Shown: positions 26,374 through 34,311 of the stretch, piece after piece | Layout of the letters: every line of letters begins with the position of its first letter | Position numbering within the stretch: position 1 is the stretch's first letter | Assembly: GCA_900543155.1 (NCBI GenBank) | Contig: UQQN01000002.1 | Location: 1 to 57,990, forward strand | Length of the DNA: 57,990 nt | DNA from: an uncultured Prevotella sp. | GTDB lineage: Bacteria > Bacteroidota > Bacteroidia > Bacteroidales > Bacteroidaceae | Direction of reading: 5' to 3' | Translations under genes and position numbers: made by a program | Notes under the pieces: model-generated | Seen by the model: only the letters and a program-made list of their open reading frames with translations | Databases searched by the model: none | What the model was told of the DNA's origin: nothing

Positions 26374-26549
26374 TTCTCGATCGCTTCTCGATCGCTTCTC
26401 GATAGGTTCTCGATAGGTTCTCGTTCGGTTCTCGATCGTTCTTCGATCGATTCTCGTTCATCCTCCGTTCATTCTCCGTTCGGGAATCGAAGATCGATCG
26501 AAGATTGATCGAAGAATGAACGGAGAATCATCGGAGGCAAAACGGAGAT
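26374..26549. repeat. 11-bp tandem array (TTCTCGATCGC-like) with inverted arm
   Basis: About ten tandem units of 10-12 bp from 26374 to 26483: TTCTCGATCGC twice, TTCTCGATAGG twice, then TTCTCGTTCGG, TTCTCGATCG, TTCTTCGATCGA, TTCTCGTTCA, TCCTCCGTTCA and TTCTCCGTTCGG. It is followed at 26484-26549 by units in the opposite sense (GAATCGAAGATCGATCGAAG, GAATGAACGGAGAATCATCG), so the whole can fold into an imperfect palindrome. Confidence 0.8.
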
Positions 26550-26950
26550 GTATCGAAACTCTAATGGGAAACCAAGGGAAAGGTGACCCGAATATTTTTT
26601 TACTTAATTTTAATTTATTATAGCAAGACTTACTCCTGACTTTATCACTTTGCACTATCACATAGCGTGTATTGAAAATTAATGAGTTACGTCAAAATAG
26701 GGGGTGGTTTTGGGGGCATTGACGAAGTTAGGATTGTATTTGTTGTTGCCAATCTTATGCTAAAACTCTGCAAAGATACCACATTTATTTCCTCGCTGTC
26801 CGTCTTTGGCAGACATTGGTAAAAATTACCAAAATTCGCGCATTTTTAAGTTCTTCGGTGATGTGCTAGCAAATAGCTATTTTTCTTGAAAATATTAAAT
26901 GTAAAAAATATAAAACATTAAGTAAAAACATGCCTGTTTAAAACCCAAGA

Positions 26951-27012
26951 CAGCCCGATATCATCCCGATGAAATTCCGAAGGCATTCCGATATCATACC
27001 GAAGGAAGAAAA
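26951..27012. repeat. GATATCAT/CCGAAG dispersed repeat, copy 1
   Basis: CCCGATATCATCCCGATGAA is followed by ATTCCGAAGGCATTCCGATA and TCATACCGAAGGAAG. The second half (37 bp) recurs as the reverse complement near 49383-49419 with three differences by hand alignment. Confidence 0.7.
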
Positions 27013-27231
27013 AGGTTTTGGGGAATGAAAGTAGACGGAAATAAATTAACAAAAAATATGACGGATAATTTGAAAAAAAATCGATGGAATCGTGTTTTTT
27101 GTAAAAATTCTGCAGATGGTGATTTTGATGTACTGGTAGTCTTGCCTACAATTTTAAAAGACGCTTAACGTGGAATTTGCGGACAGATTTCCCACTATAA
27201 TCGATAAAAAATAACTATAATTGCATTTAAA

Positions 27232-27263
27232 ATTGTGTGATTCAAACCTTTTTTGTAAGTTTG
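27232..27263 (+). promoter_or_regulatory. Promoter of the PBP1A gene
   Basis: ATTG(TG) at 27232-27237, 20 bp, TAAGTTTG at 27256-27263. It lies 32 bp before the ATG. The -7 context TTTTGTAAGTTTGCAT is shared with cdd. Confidence 0.65.
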
Positions 27264-27295
27264 CATATTAGAAAACAGAAAAACTCAATCTTGCA

Positions 27296-29728
27296 ATGGG
27301 GTTGCTTGCCTTTATTGCCTCATTGAAAATTCTTATGAGAAAGAAATTTGTAAAAATACTTTGGGGGGCTTATGCCGCAATTATCCTGTTAGTGATTTTA
27401 TCCGTGTCCTTTGTAGAACTCGGATGGATTGGCTATATGCCACCTATTGCTGAACTTCAAAGTCCTATCAGTAAATACGCTTCACAGGTTATTAGTGCAG
27501 ATGGTAGATTGATGGGTACATGGTCAAGAAATGAGAATCGCGTATTCGTTGGTTATGATAGCATTTCACCGCATTTATTTGATGCTTTAGTTTCAACCGA
27601 GGATGAACGTTTCTACGATCACTCGGGCATCGATGTTCGTGCATTATCGCGTGCTGTGGTAAAGCGTGGTATTATGGGACACAAGGGTGCCGGTGGTGGT
27701 AGTACCATTACACAGCAGTTGGCAAAACAGTTATACTCTTCGTCGGCAGAATCTACCATGCAGCGTTTGGTGCAGAAGCCTGTGGAGTGGATTATTGCTG
27801 TAGAGTTGGAACGCCATTACACCAAAGAAGAAATTCTAACGCTCTATTTGAACTATTTTGACTTCTTACATAATGCAGTGGGCATTAAAACTGCTGCAAA
27901 TGTGTATTTTGGCAAGGCTCCCAAGGATTTGAGTATTGTGGAAAGTGCCACGTTGGTGGGTATGTGTAAGAATCCATCCTACTTTAACCCTGTGCGTGAA
28001 CCTGAACGTTGTCGCCAGCGTCGCAATGTGGTATTACAGCAGATGGTAAAGTCGGGGAAACTCTCTGAAACAGAATATGCTACGTTGAGCGAGGAGCCTT
28101 TAAAACTGAACTTCCACCGCATTGACCATAAAGAAGGCTTAGGTGCCTATGTGCGTGAGTACCTGCGTAGATTCATGATGGCTGATAAGCCCGATCCTTC
28201 ACAATACAAGTCATGGCAGCGTCAGCAGTATTATGAGGATTCTTTACATTGGGAGACCGACCCTCTTTATGGATGGTGTAAGAAGAACCAAAAGAAGGAT
28301 GGTTCGAACTACGATATTTATACAGATGGCTTAAAGGTATATACTACCATCGATTCGCGTATGCAACAATATGCCGAAGCTGCCGTATACACACAGGTGG
28401 GTAAGAACTTGCAAGCTAAGTTTGAGGCTGAAAGACGTTCTTCGCGTAATTTCCCGTATAGCTCGTCATTGAGTGCAAAGGACGTAAAGCGCCGTATTCA
28501 ACGTGCCATTCGTCAGTCAGACCGTTATCGTGTGATGAAGGCTGATGGCGCGAGCGATGAAGAGATTGACAAGGCTTTCCACACCAAGGTGCCTATGACA
28601 GTGTTTAGCTATCATGGCGACGTGGATGTGACAATGACGCCTATCGATTCTATTCTGTATTACAAAAAGTTTTTGCGAGCTGCCATGGTTTCGATTGACC
28701 CGATGACAGGTTATATTAAAGCCTATGTGGGTGGTCCCGACTTTTCGCACTTTCAATATGACATGGCAATGGTGGGACGTCGACAAATTGGTTCTACAAT
28801 GAAACCATTTGTGTATGCTATGGGCTTACAGGGTGGCATGACACCAAATTCTACCATACTTAATGTGCAAAGAAGTTATGGAGGTTGGTGTCCGCGCAAT
28901 GGTAGCCGTGCAAGCTATGGAGCGCACGTTACATTGAAATGGGGCTTGAGTCGTTCGAACAACTGGGTTACTGCAGGATTGATGTATCAGATTGACCCCA
29001 CAGGTCAAGGTTTGGTAAGAGACTTACATGCCTTGGGTGTGGCAAACGACAATATGCAACCTTCTTTACCTCTCTGTTTGGGTACTTGCGATATCACACC
29101 CGCAGAGTTGGCATCGGCATATACAGCATTTGTTGAAAAGGGTATTCGTCGCGCCCCCTTGCTCGTGACTCGTATCGAGGATAGTGAGGGCAATGTGATC
29201 GCAGAGTTTACGCCGCGCACAAATGAGGTGTATAGCGAAGAAACTGCCTATAACATGATTGACATGATGAAGGCGGTAATTGATGAGGGTACAGGTCGCA
29301 AACTGCGCAATGCCTTTGGCATGAAGGGGCCGATTGCTGGTAAGACCGGTACTACAAATAATAACTCCGATGGTTGGTTTGTGGGATGTGTGCCACAATT
29401 GGTAACCGCTGTTTGGGTGGGTGGTGACGAACGCGACATTCACTTTAACTCAACTGCCATTGGTCAGGGTTCTGCTACTGCCTTGCCTATTTGGGCACTC
29501 TATATGCGACGTGTATATGCCAATAAGGCTTTGGGGTATGACCCGAATCGCGAATTTGATCGTCCTGCTAACAAACCGGGTGTGCAGCACCATGGCCACT
29601 ATAGTGGTGGCGGTGGTAACGCTGAGAAAGAAGGCGAAGAAGAAGGTAATGAAAACCTGATGGAAGGAGAGGGAGGCGAACAGCCTAAACCAGCTTCAAA
29701 GTCTTCGGGTGAGAAATATTTTGAATAA
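27296..29728 (+). CDS. Class A penicillin-binding protein (PBP1A), bifunctional glycosyltransferase/transpeptidase
   Basis: 810 residues. A short cytoplasmic tail and one transmembrane anchor (about 20-43) lead to the GT51 domain: TEDERFYDHSGID (101-113, catalytic Glu), GGSTITQQLAKQ, ELERHYTKEEILTLYLN. The transpeptidase has the nucleophile Ser500 in STMK (500-503), SNN (554-556) and KTGTT (683-687). The C-terminal tail (about 765-810) is Gly/Glu/His-rich and disordered. It polymerises and cross-links peptidoglycan. It is followed by kdsB on the same strand (121-bp gap). Confidence 0.95.
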   Translation: MGLLAFIASLKILMRKKFVKILWGAYAAIILLVILSVSFVELGWIGYMPPIAELQSPISKYASQVISADGRLMGTWSRNENRVFVGYDSISPHLFDALVSTEDERFYDHSGIDVRALSRAVVKRGIMGHKGAGGGSTITQQLAKQLYSSSAESTMQRLVQKPVEWIIAVELERHYTKEEILTLYLNYFDFLHNAVGIKTAANVYFGKAPKDLSIVESATLVGMCKNPSYFNPVREPERCRQRRNVVLQQMVKSGKLSETEYATLSEEPLKLNFHRIDHKEGLGAYVREYLRRFMMADKPDPSQYKSWQRQQYYEDSLHWETDPLYGWCKKNQKKDGSNYDIYTDGLKVYTTIDSRMQQYAEAAVYTQVGKNLQAKFEAERRSSRNFPYSSSLSAKDVKRRIQRAIRQSDRYRVMKADGASDEEIDKAFHTKVPMTVFSYHGDVDVTMTPIDSILYYKKFLRAAMVSIDPMTGYIKAYVGGPDFSHFQYDMAMVGRRQIGSTMKPFVYAMGLQGGMTPNSTILNVQRSYGGWCPRNGSRASYGAHVTLKWGLSRSNNWVTAGLMYQIDPTGQGLVRDLHALGVANDNMQPSLPLCLGTCDITPAELASAYTAFVEKGIRRAPLLVTRIEDSEGNVIAEFTPRTNEVYSEETAYNMIDMMKAVIDEGTGRKLRNAFGMKGPIAGKTGTTNNNSDGWFVGCVPQLVTAVWVGGDERDIHFNSTAIGQGSATALPIWALYMRRVYANKALGYDPNREFDRPANKPGVQHHGHYSGGGGNAEKEGEEEGNENLMEGEGGEQPKPASKSSGEKYFE

Positions 29729-29849
29729 AAAGGGTGTACTAAGAATTTCGATAAAAGGGCTAAAAAACGGCTTTTTATGCTAAAATCCTTGGTCGTGAGG
29801 AGTGATAAAACTCCTCCGACATACACTCAAGCAAATACATATAAGATAA

Positions 29850-30602
29850 ATGAAATTCATTGCAATTATCCCTGCGCGTTATGCTTCAACGCGTTTCCCT
29901 GCTAAGCCTTTGGCTTTATTGGGCGGAAAACCTATCATACAGCGTGTGTACGAACGTGTGTCGCAAGCTTTTGAACATGTGTGCGTGGCTACTGATGATG
30001 ATCGAATTTATAAGGCTGTTAAATCGTTTGGCGGACAGGTGGTGATGACTTCGACAAGTCATCGCAGTGGAACTGATCGCTGCTACGAGGCTTACGGCAA
30101 ATTAGGTATTGAGGCAGACGTAGTGGTAAATGTGCAGGGCGATGAACCTTTTATTGATTTGTCGCAGTTAGAAGAAATTAAGCACTGCTTTGACGATGCT
30201 ACCACACAGATTGCTACGTTGGTGAAACCTTTTGCTGCAGATGCTCCCTTTGAGGCGATTGCAAATCCTAATAGTCCGAAGGTGGTGGTGAGCAATGATG
30301 ACTATGCACTCTATTTTTCGCGTAGCGTGATTCCTTATTTGCGTGGCATTCCCCAAGAAGAGTGGGGTGCAAAGCATCGCTACCTAAAGCACATTGGGCT
30401 GTATGCTTATCGCACTGAAGTGTTAAAAGACATCACCTCAATGCCACAAGGCGAACTAGAACAATGCGAATCGCTCGAACAGTTGCGATGGTTGCAAGCA
30501 GGCTTGCGCATTAAGGTGGGCTACACAGATGTGGAGACTATCGGCATTGACACGCCCGAGGACTTGCAGCGTGCTGAAAACTTCTTGAAGAACAATTATT
30601 GA
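29850..30602 (+). CDS. kdsB: 3-deoxy-manno-octulosonate cytidylyltransferase (CMP-Kdo synthetase)
   Basis: 250 residues. The nucleotidyltransferase start IIPARYASTRFPAKPLALLGGKP (4-26) binds CTP. HRSGTDRCYEA, NVQGDEPFI and the Kdo-binding YRxxVL-like segment LYAYRTEVL are all present. It activates Kdo for lipid A core assembly, consistent with a Gram-negative envelope. The MORN gene begins 14 bp after its stop, so the two are probably co-transcribed. Confidence 0.95.
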   Translation: MKFIAIIPARYASTRFPAKPLALLGGKPIIQRVYERVSQAFEHVCVATDDDRIYKAVKSFGGQVVMTSTSHRSGTDRCYEAYGKLGIEADVVVNVQGDEPFIDLSQLEEIKHCFDDATTQIATLVKPFAADAPFEAIANPNSPKVVVSNDDYALYFSRSVIPYLRGIPQEEWGAKHRYLKHIGLYAYRTEVLKDITSMPQGELEQCESLEQLRWLQAGLRIKVGYTDVETIGIDTPEDLQRAENFLKNNY

Positions 30603-30616
30603 TTTTATTAGACAAA

Positions 30617-31729
30617 ATGCAAAAAAAGTTTTTTCTTTCACTTATTATAGCTTTGAGCTGCACTTCTATTTGGGCTCAGAAAATTGTGGTAGGTTCGTGT
30701 ACTCTAAAAGATGGTGGCATCTATACAGGCGAACTCTCTGGTGGAAAACCCAATGGTAAAGGTCGTGTGCAATATGAAAATGGCGACACTTACGAAGGCT
30801 CTTTCGTGAAGGGCTTGCGCAATGGCGAAGGCACTTTTACGGCTGCTGATGGGGCACGATATGAAGGAAACTGGACAAAAAACGAAAAGAACGGTAAGGG
30901 AACTTACTACGCCACAAACAACAATAAATATGTGGGCACATGGTATCGTAACCAAAAAGAGGGTAAGGGTATTATGTACTTTTATAATGGCGACCGATAT
31001 GAAGGTAGTTGGAAGAACGATAAACGCAATGGCGAGGGCACTTATTACTACCAAAGTGGTGCCTACTATAAGGGCTCTTGGGTAGACGATCAGAAAGAAG
31101 GTAAGGGTATCTTTGATTGGAAAGATGGTTCGAAATATGAGGGCGATTGGTCCAAAAATATGCGTAACGGACGTGGCACTTACTTTTATGCTGACGGCGA
31201 CTATTATAATGGTGAATGGAAGAACGACATGCAAGATGGTCGTGGCATCTATAAGTTTCGTAATGGCGACTCATACGAGGGTCAGTACTTGATGGGTGAG
31301 CGCACGGGTGTGGGTACCTTTCGTTTTGCCAATGGTGACTCATATATTGGTAATTTCTTGAATGGTGAACAAAACGGTCAAGGCACCTTCCAATGGAAGG
31401 GTGTAGCCACTTATAAGGGTCAATGGAAGAATAACATGATGCATGGTCATGGCGTTTATAAGTGGAAGAATGGTGATGAGTATAATGGCGAGTGGAAGAA
31501 TAACCGTATGGATGGTGAAGGCACTTTCACCTATTCGGCTGGCGGACGCTTTAAAGGTGGTTTCCGCGAAGGTAAACGCGATGGCCGTTCGGTTGAAATA
31601 CGTGCTGACGGGTCACGCATTGACTGCACCTATAAAGATGGTGTGAAACATGGCAAGTATAAAGAATATGACGCTAACGGCAATGTGACAAAGTCGGGCG
31701 AATATTCTAATGGTCGTGTTGTTCAGTAA
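30617..31729 (+). CDS. Secreted/periplasmic MORN-repeat protein
   Basis: 370 residues from the ATG at 30617; an in-frame start at 30599 lies inside the kdsB stop region. A signal peptide (about 1-20, cleaved after IWA) is followed by about 13 consecutive MORN repeats of ~23 residues, e.g. GDTYEGSFVKGLRNGEGTF and GDRYEGSWKNDKRNGEGTY. Beyond about residue 315 the repeats decay. MORN sheets are usually structural or lipid/protein-binding scaffolds; no catalytic motif is seen. It sits between kdsB and glgB (gap of 89 bp). Envelope-associated function is inferred from the signal peptide only. Confidence 0.85.
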   Translation: MQKKFFLSLIIALSCTSIWAQKIVVGSCTLKDGGIYTGELSGGKPNGKGRVQYENGDTYEGSFVKGLRNGEGTFTAADGARYEGNWTKNEKNGKGTYYATNNNKYVGTWYRNQKEGKGIMYFYNGDRYEGSWKNDKRNGEGTYYYQSGAYYKGSWVDDQKEGKGIFDWKDGSKYEGDWSKNMRNGRGTYFYADGDYYNGEWKNDMQDGRGIYKFRNGDSYEGQYLMGERTGVGTFRFANGDSYIGNFLNGEQNGQGTFQWKGVATYKGQWKNNMMHGHGVYKWKNGDEYNGEWKNNRMDGEGTFTYSAGGRFKGGFREGKRDGRSVEIRADGSRIDCTYKDGVKHGKYKEYDANGNVTKSGEYSNGRVVQ

Positions 31730-31818
31730 AATGAAAGCGAAGCAGCTATGACAGACGCATTCTTGTAGCTTTCGAGAAACGTTAAAATCAAGGTTGCTTC
31801 TTAAAAACATAAGATATC

Positions 31819-33903
31819 ATGAAAGCCAAAAAAACAAGCACAAAAGTTGAGAAAACACCGAAACGAGTTTCTCGACCCCGCCAACTTAAAATCGTGAAAA
31901 ACGATGAATGGCTTAGTCCCTATGAACAGGCTATACAAGGCCGACACGACCATGCGCTCTATAAAATGAATGAGCTCGCAGGTAAGGGTACATTGAGCGA
32001 CTTTGCCGATGGCTACCTGTATTTTGGTCTCCACCGTACACCCAGACAATGGGTGTTGCGTGAATGGGCGCCTAATGCTACCGAGATTTACCTAATTGGT
32101 ACATTCAACGATTGGAAAGAACTCCCTGAATTTGCTTTTAAACGCATTGAAGGCACTGGTAATTGGGAATTGAAACTTTCTTCGAAGGTGCTGAAGCATC
32201 TTGACTTGTATAAACTGTCTATTCATTGGAATGGGGGACAGGGTGAACGCGTGCCGGCATGGGCACAACGTGTGGTGCAAGACGAAGATACAAAGATTTT
32301 TAGCGCACAGGTATGGAGTCCGGAAAAGGCTTATGAATGGAAAAAGGTAAACTTCCGTCCTAAACGTGGACCGCTCTTTATCTACGAGTGCCACATTGGT
32401 ATGGCACAGGATGCCGAGAAAGTAGGTACTTATAACGAATTTCGCGAGAATGTGTTGCCACGCATAATTGCCGATGGCTACAACTGCATTCAGATTATGG
32501 CGATTGCTGAGCATCCTTATTATGGTAGCTTTGGTTATCACGTAAGTTCGTTCTTTGCACCGAGCAGCCGATTCGGGACGCCCGATGAGCTGAAACAATT
32601 GGTTGACGCGGCACACGAGGCTGGCATTAGTGTGATTATGGACTTGGTGCATAGCCACGCTGTGAAAAACGAAGTAGAAGGTTTGGGTAACTATGCCGGT
32701 GATCCTGACCAATTCTTCTATCCGGCTCCTCGACGCGAACACTCGGCATGGGATAGTCTTTGCTTTGATTATGGCAAGAACGAGGTGATTCACTTCCTTT
32801 TATCGAACTGTAAGTATTGGCTTTCTGAATATCACTTCGATGGCTTCCGTTTTGATGGCGTAACATCTATGCTTTATTATAGTCATGGTTTGGGAGAATG
32901 CTTCTGTGGCTATGGCGACTACTTTAACGGACACCAGGACGACAATGCTATTTGCTATCTTACTTTAGCGAACCAACTCATTCACGAGGTGAATCCCAAT
33001 GCCATTACCATTGCTGAAGAGGTGAGTGGTATGCCAGGTTTGGCTGCTCCGTTTGCGGATGGTGGTTATGGTTTTGATTATCGCATGGCGATGAACATTC
33101 CTGATTATTGGATTAAGACCATTAAGGAACGTCGTGACGAGGATTGGCATCCTTCATCTATTCTTTGGGAATTGACCAACCGTCGTGCCGACGAAAAGAC
33201 CATTTCTTATTGCGAGAGCCATGACCAGGCTTTGGTGGGCGATAAAACGCTTATCTTCCGCCTGATTGATGCAGATATGTATTGGCATTTCCAAAAGGGT
33301 GACGAAAATGGTACTGTACATCGTGGCATTGCTTTGCACAAGATGATACGTTTGGTAACAGCTTCGACCATCAATGGTGGTTATCTTAATTTCATGGGTA
33401 ATGAGTTTGGACACCCCGAATGGATTGACTTCCCACGCGAAGGAAATGGTTGGAGTTATAAGTATGCACGTCGTCAGTGGAATTTGGTAGATAACCACAA
33501 CCTCTGCTATCATTACTTGGGCGATTTTGACAATGACATGGTGCATTTGCTTCGCAAGTCTATGGCAGATATCCGACGCTTCCCCGTACAGGAAATTTGG
33601 CACGATGATGGCGATCAGATTTTGGCTTATATGCGTGGTCCACTTGTCTTTGTATTTAACTTCTCGCCGAACCGCTCGTATGAGGGCTATGGTTTCCGCG
33701 TTCCTGAAGGTGAATATGAAGTGGTGCTCAACACGGATGCCAAGGCTTATGGTGGTAATGGTTTGGCAGATGATTCTGTGAAACATCTCACTAACTTCGA
33801 TCCGTTGCTTGCACGCGACCATAAGGGTTGGTTAAAATTGTATATTCCTGCCCGCTCAGCTGTAGTGCTTAAAAAACGCGAAGACAAAAAGAAGGAAAAA
33901 TAA
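31819..33903 (+). CDS. glgB: 1,4-alpha-glucan (glycogen) branching enzyme, eukaryotic-like GH13_8 type
   Basis: 694 residues. An N-terminal CBM48 (WAPNATEIYLIGTFNDW, about 83-99) is followed by the GH13 barrel: YGSFGYHVSSFFAPSSRFGTP, DLVHSHA (275-281), GFRFDGVTSM with nucleophile Asp346, TIAEEVSGMP with acid/base Glu400, and ESHDQALVGDK (His468, Asp469). The order and wording of these blocks, and NFMGNEFGHPEWIDFPREGN, are close to fungal and animal GBE1 rather than to E. coli-type GlgB. It makes alpha-1,6 branches in glycogen. A basic N-terminal tail (1-28) and Lys-rich C-terminus are disordered. No other glycogen genes are adjacent. Confidence 0.93.
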   Translation: MKAKKTSTKVEKTPKRVSRPRQLKIVKNDEWLSPYEQAIQGRHDHALYKMNELAGKGTLSDFADGYLYFGLHRTPRQWVLREWAPNATEIYLIGTFNDWKELPEFAFKRIEGTGNWELKLSSKVLKHLDLYKLSIHWNGGQGERVPAWAQRVVQDEDTKIFSAQVWSPEKAYEWKKVNFRPKRGPLFIYECHIGMAQDAEKVGTYNEFRENVLPRIIADGYNCIQIMAIAEHPYYGSFGYHVSSFFAPSSRFGTPDELKQLVDAAHEAGISVIMDLVHSHAVKNEVEGLGNYAGDPDQFFYPAPRREHSAWDSLCFDYGKNEVIHFLLSNCKYWLSEYHFDGFRFDGVTSMLYYSHGLGECFCGYGDYFNGHQDDNAICYLTLANQLIHEVNPNAITIAEEVSGMPGLAAPFADGGYGFDYRMAMNIPDYWIKTIKERRDEDWHPSSILWELTNRRADEKTISYCESHDQALVGDKTLIFRLIDADMYWHFQKGDENGTVHRGIALHKMIRLVTASTINGGYLNFMGNEFGHPEWIDFPREGNGWSYKYARRQWNLVDNHNLCYHYLGDFDNDMVHLLRKSMADIRRFPVQEIWHDDGDQILAYMRGPLVFVFNFSPNRSYEGYGFRVPEGEYEVVLNTDAKAYGGNGLADDSVKHLTNFDPLLARDHKGWLKLYIPARSAVVLKKREDKKKEK

Positions 33904-33915
33904 TTGACATATAAC

Positions 33916-33960
33916 AATAAGGGTTAAGTGGGTATTTTGCGCTTAACCCTTATTTCCTTT
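33916..33960 (+). terminator. Terminator of glgB
   Basis: A perfect 13-bp stem, AATAAGGGTTAAG (33916-33928) / CTTAACCCTTATT (33942-33954), with a T-rich tail. Confidence 0.85.
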
Positions 33961-34311
33961 ATTATCAACTCGTGTCATGTGTTATGGAACCTCGCTATAA
34001 AATGCGAACGTTAATGAGGTGGGGGAGAGATGAGCATAACACGGTGTAAAGTGAATGAGGAAGATGTCAATTTTATGGTAAATACTATCTTGTAAAATAT
34101 GTCTTTGAAGTGTTTTTTTGCAATATGTAGTAAAGAAAATATGCATTTAATTTGTATACTACAAAAATTATAACCAATTTTGTAGCCGAAACCATGATAT
34201 TTTGAACGTACGAATTGTGCCCTGATGTGAAATAAGCATTAAAAGGGTGCTAATTTAGTGTGTAAACATATTGTGGAATATAGATACATCCTATAAACAA
34301 TTATACTTTCT
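33961..34311. other. Upstream region of the LRR-M60 pair
   Basis: An AT-rich 350-bp spacer without coding potential. No full TTTG-N19-TAnnTTTG promoter is visible; the best candidate is TAATTTAG at 34251-34258, one base off the -7 consensus, 61 bp before the ATG. Control by another sigma factor is possible. Confidence 0.35.

Larger units (their letters stand above)
25896..27230. other. 1.3-kb gene-free, repeat-rich spacer
   Basis: No convincing gene on either strand. It holds, left to right: the clp 5' leader (about 25896-26126) with its promoter; a decayed direct repeat of about 36 bp (GTTGCTGCCAATCTTACGCT at 26285 and GTTGTTGCCAATCTTATGCT at 26742, each continuing to CTGCAAAnATA); an 11-bp tandem array and its reverse-complement arm (26374-26549); and a GATATCAT-rich element (26951-27012) with an inverted relative near 49383. 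The open frames here are by-products of the tandem array. Confidence 0.7.

Noticed and set aside
26227..26508. Open frames of 93 aa (+) and 67 aa (26458-26661, -) in the clp-PBP1A spacer
   Set aside because: They are made by the 11-bp tandem array (Ser/Arg/Ile/Asp-type repeats from TTCTCGATCG) and have no start signal or homology-like motif.
29729..29849. Terminator between PBP1A and kdsB
   Set aside because: ATAAAAGGGC and GGCTTTTTAT pair poorly, with a G-T and a G-G; read-through is as likely.
30704..31234. 176-aa antisense frame in the MORN gene
   Set aside because: Hydrophobic Ile/Val/Thr mirror of periodic MORN codons; not independently supported.
32092..32793. 233-aa antisense frame in glgB
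   Set aside because: Overlaps the conserved catalytic blocks of glgB entirely and has no family motif.
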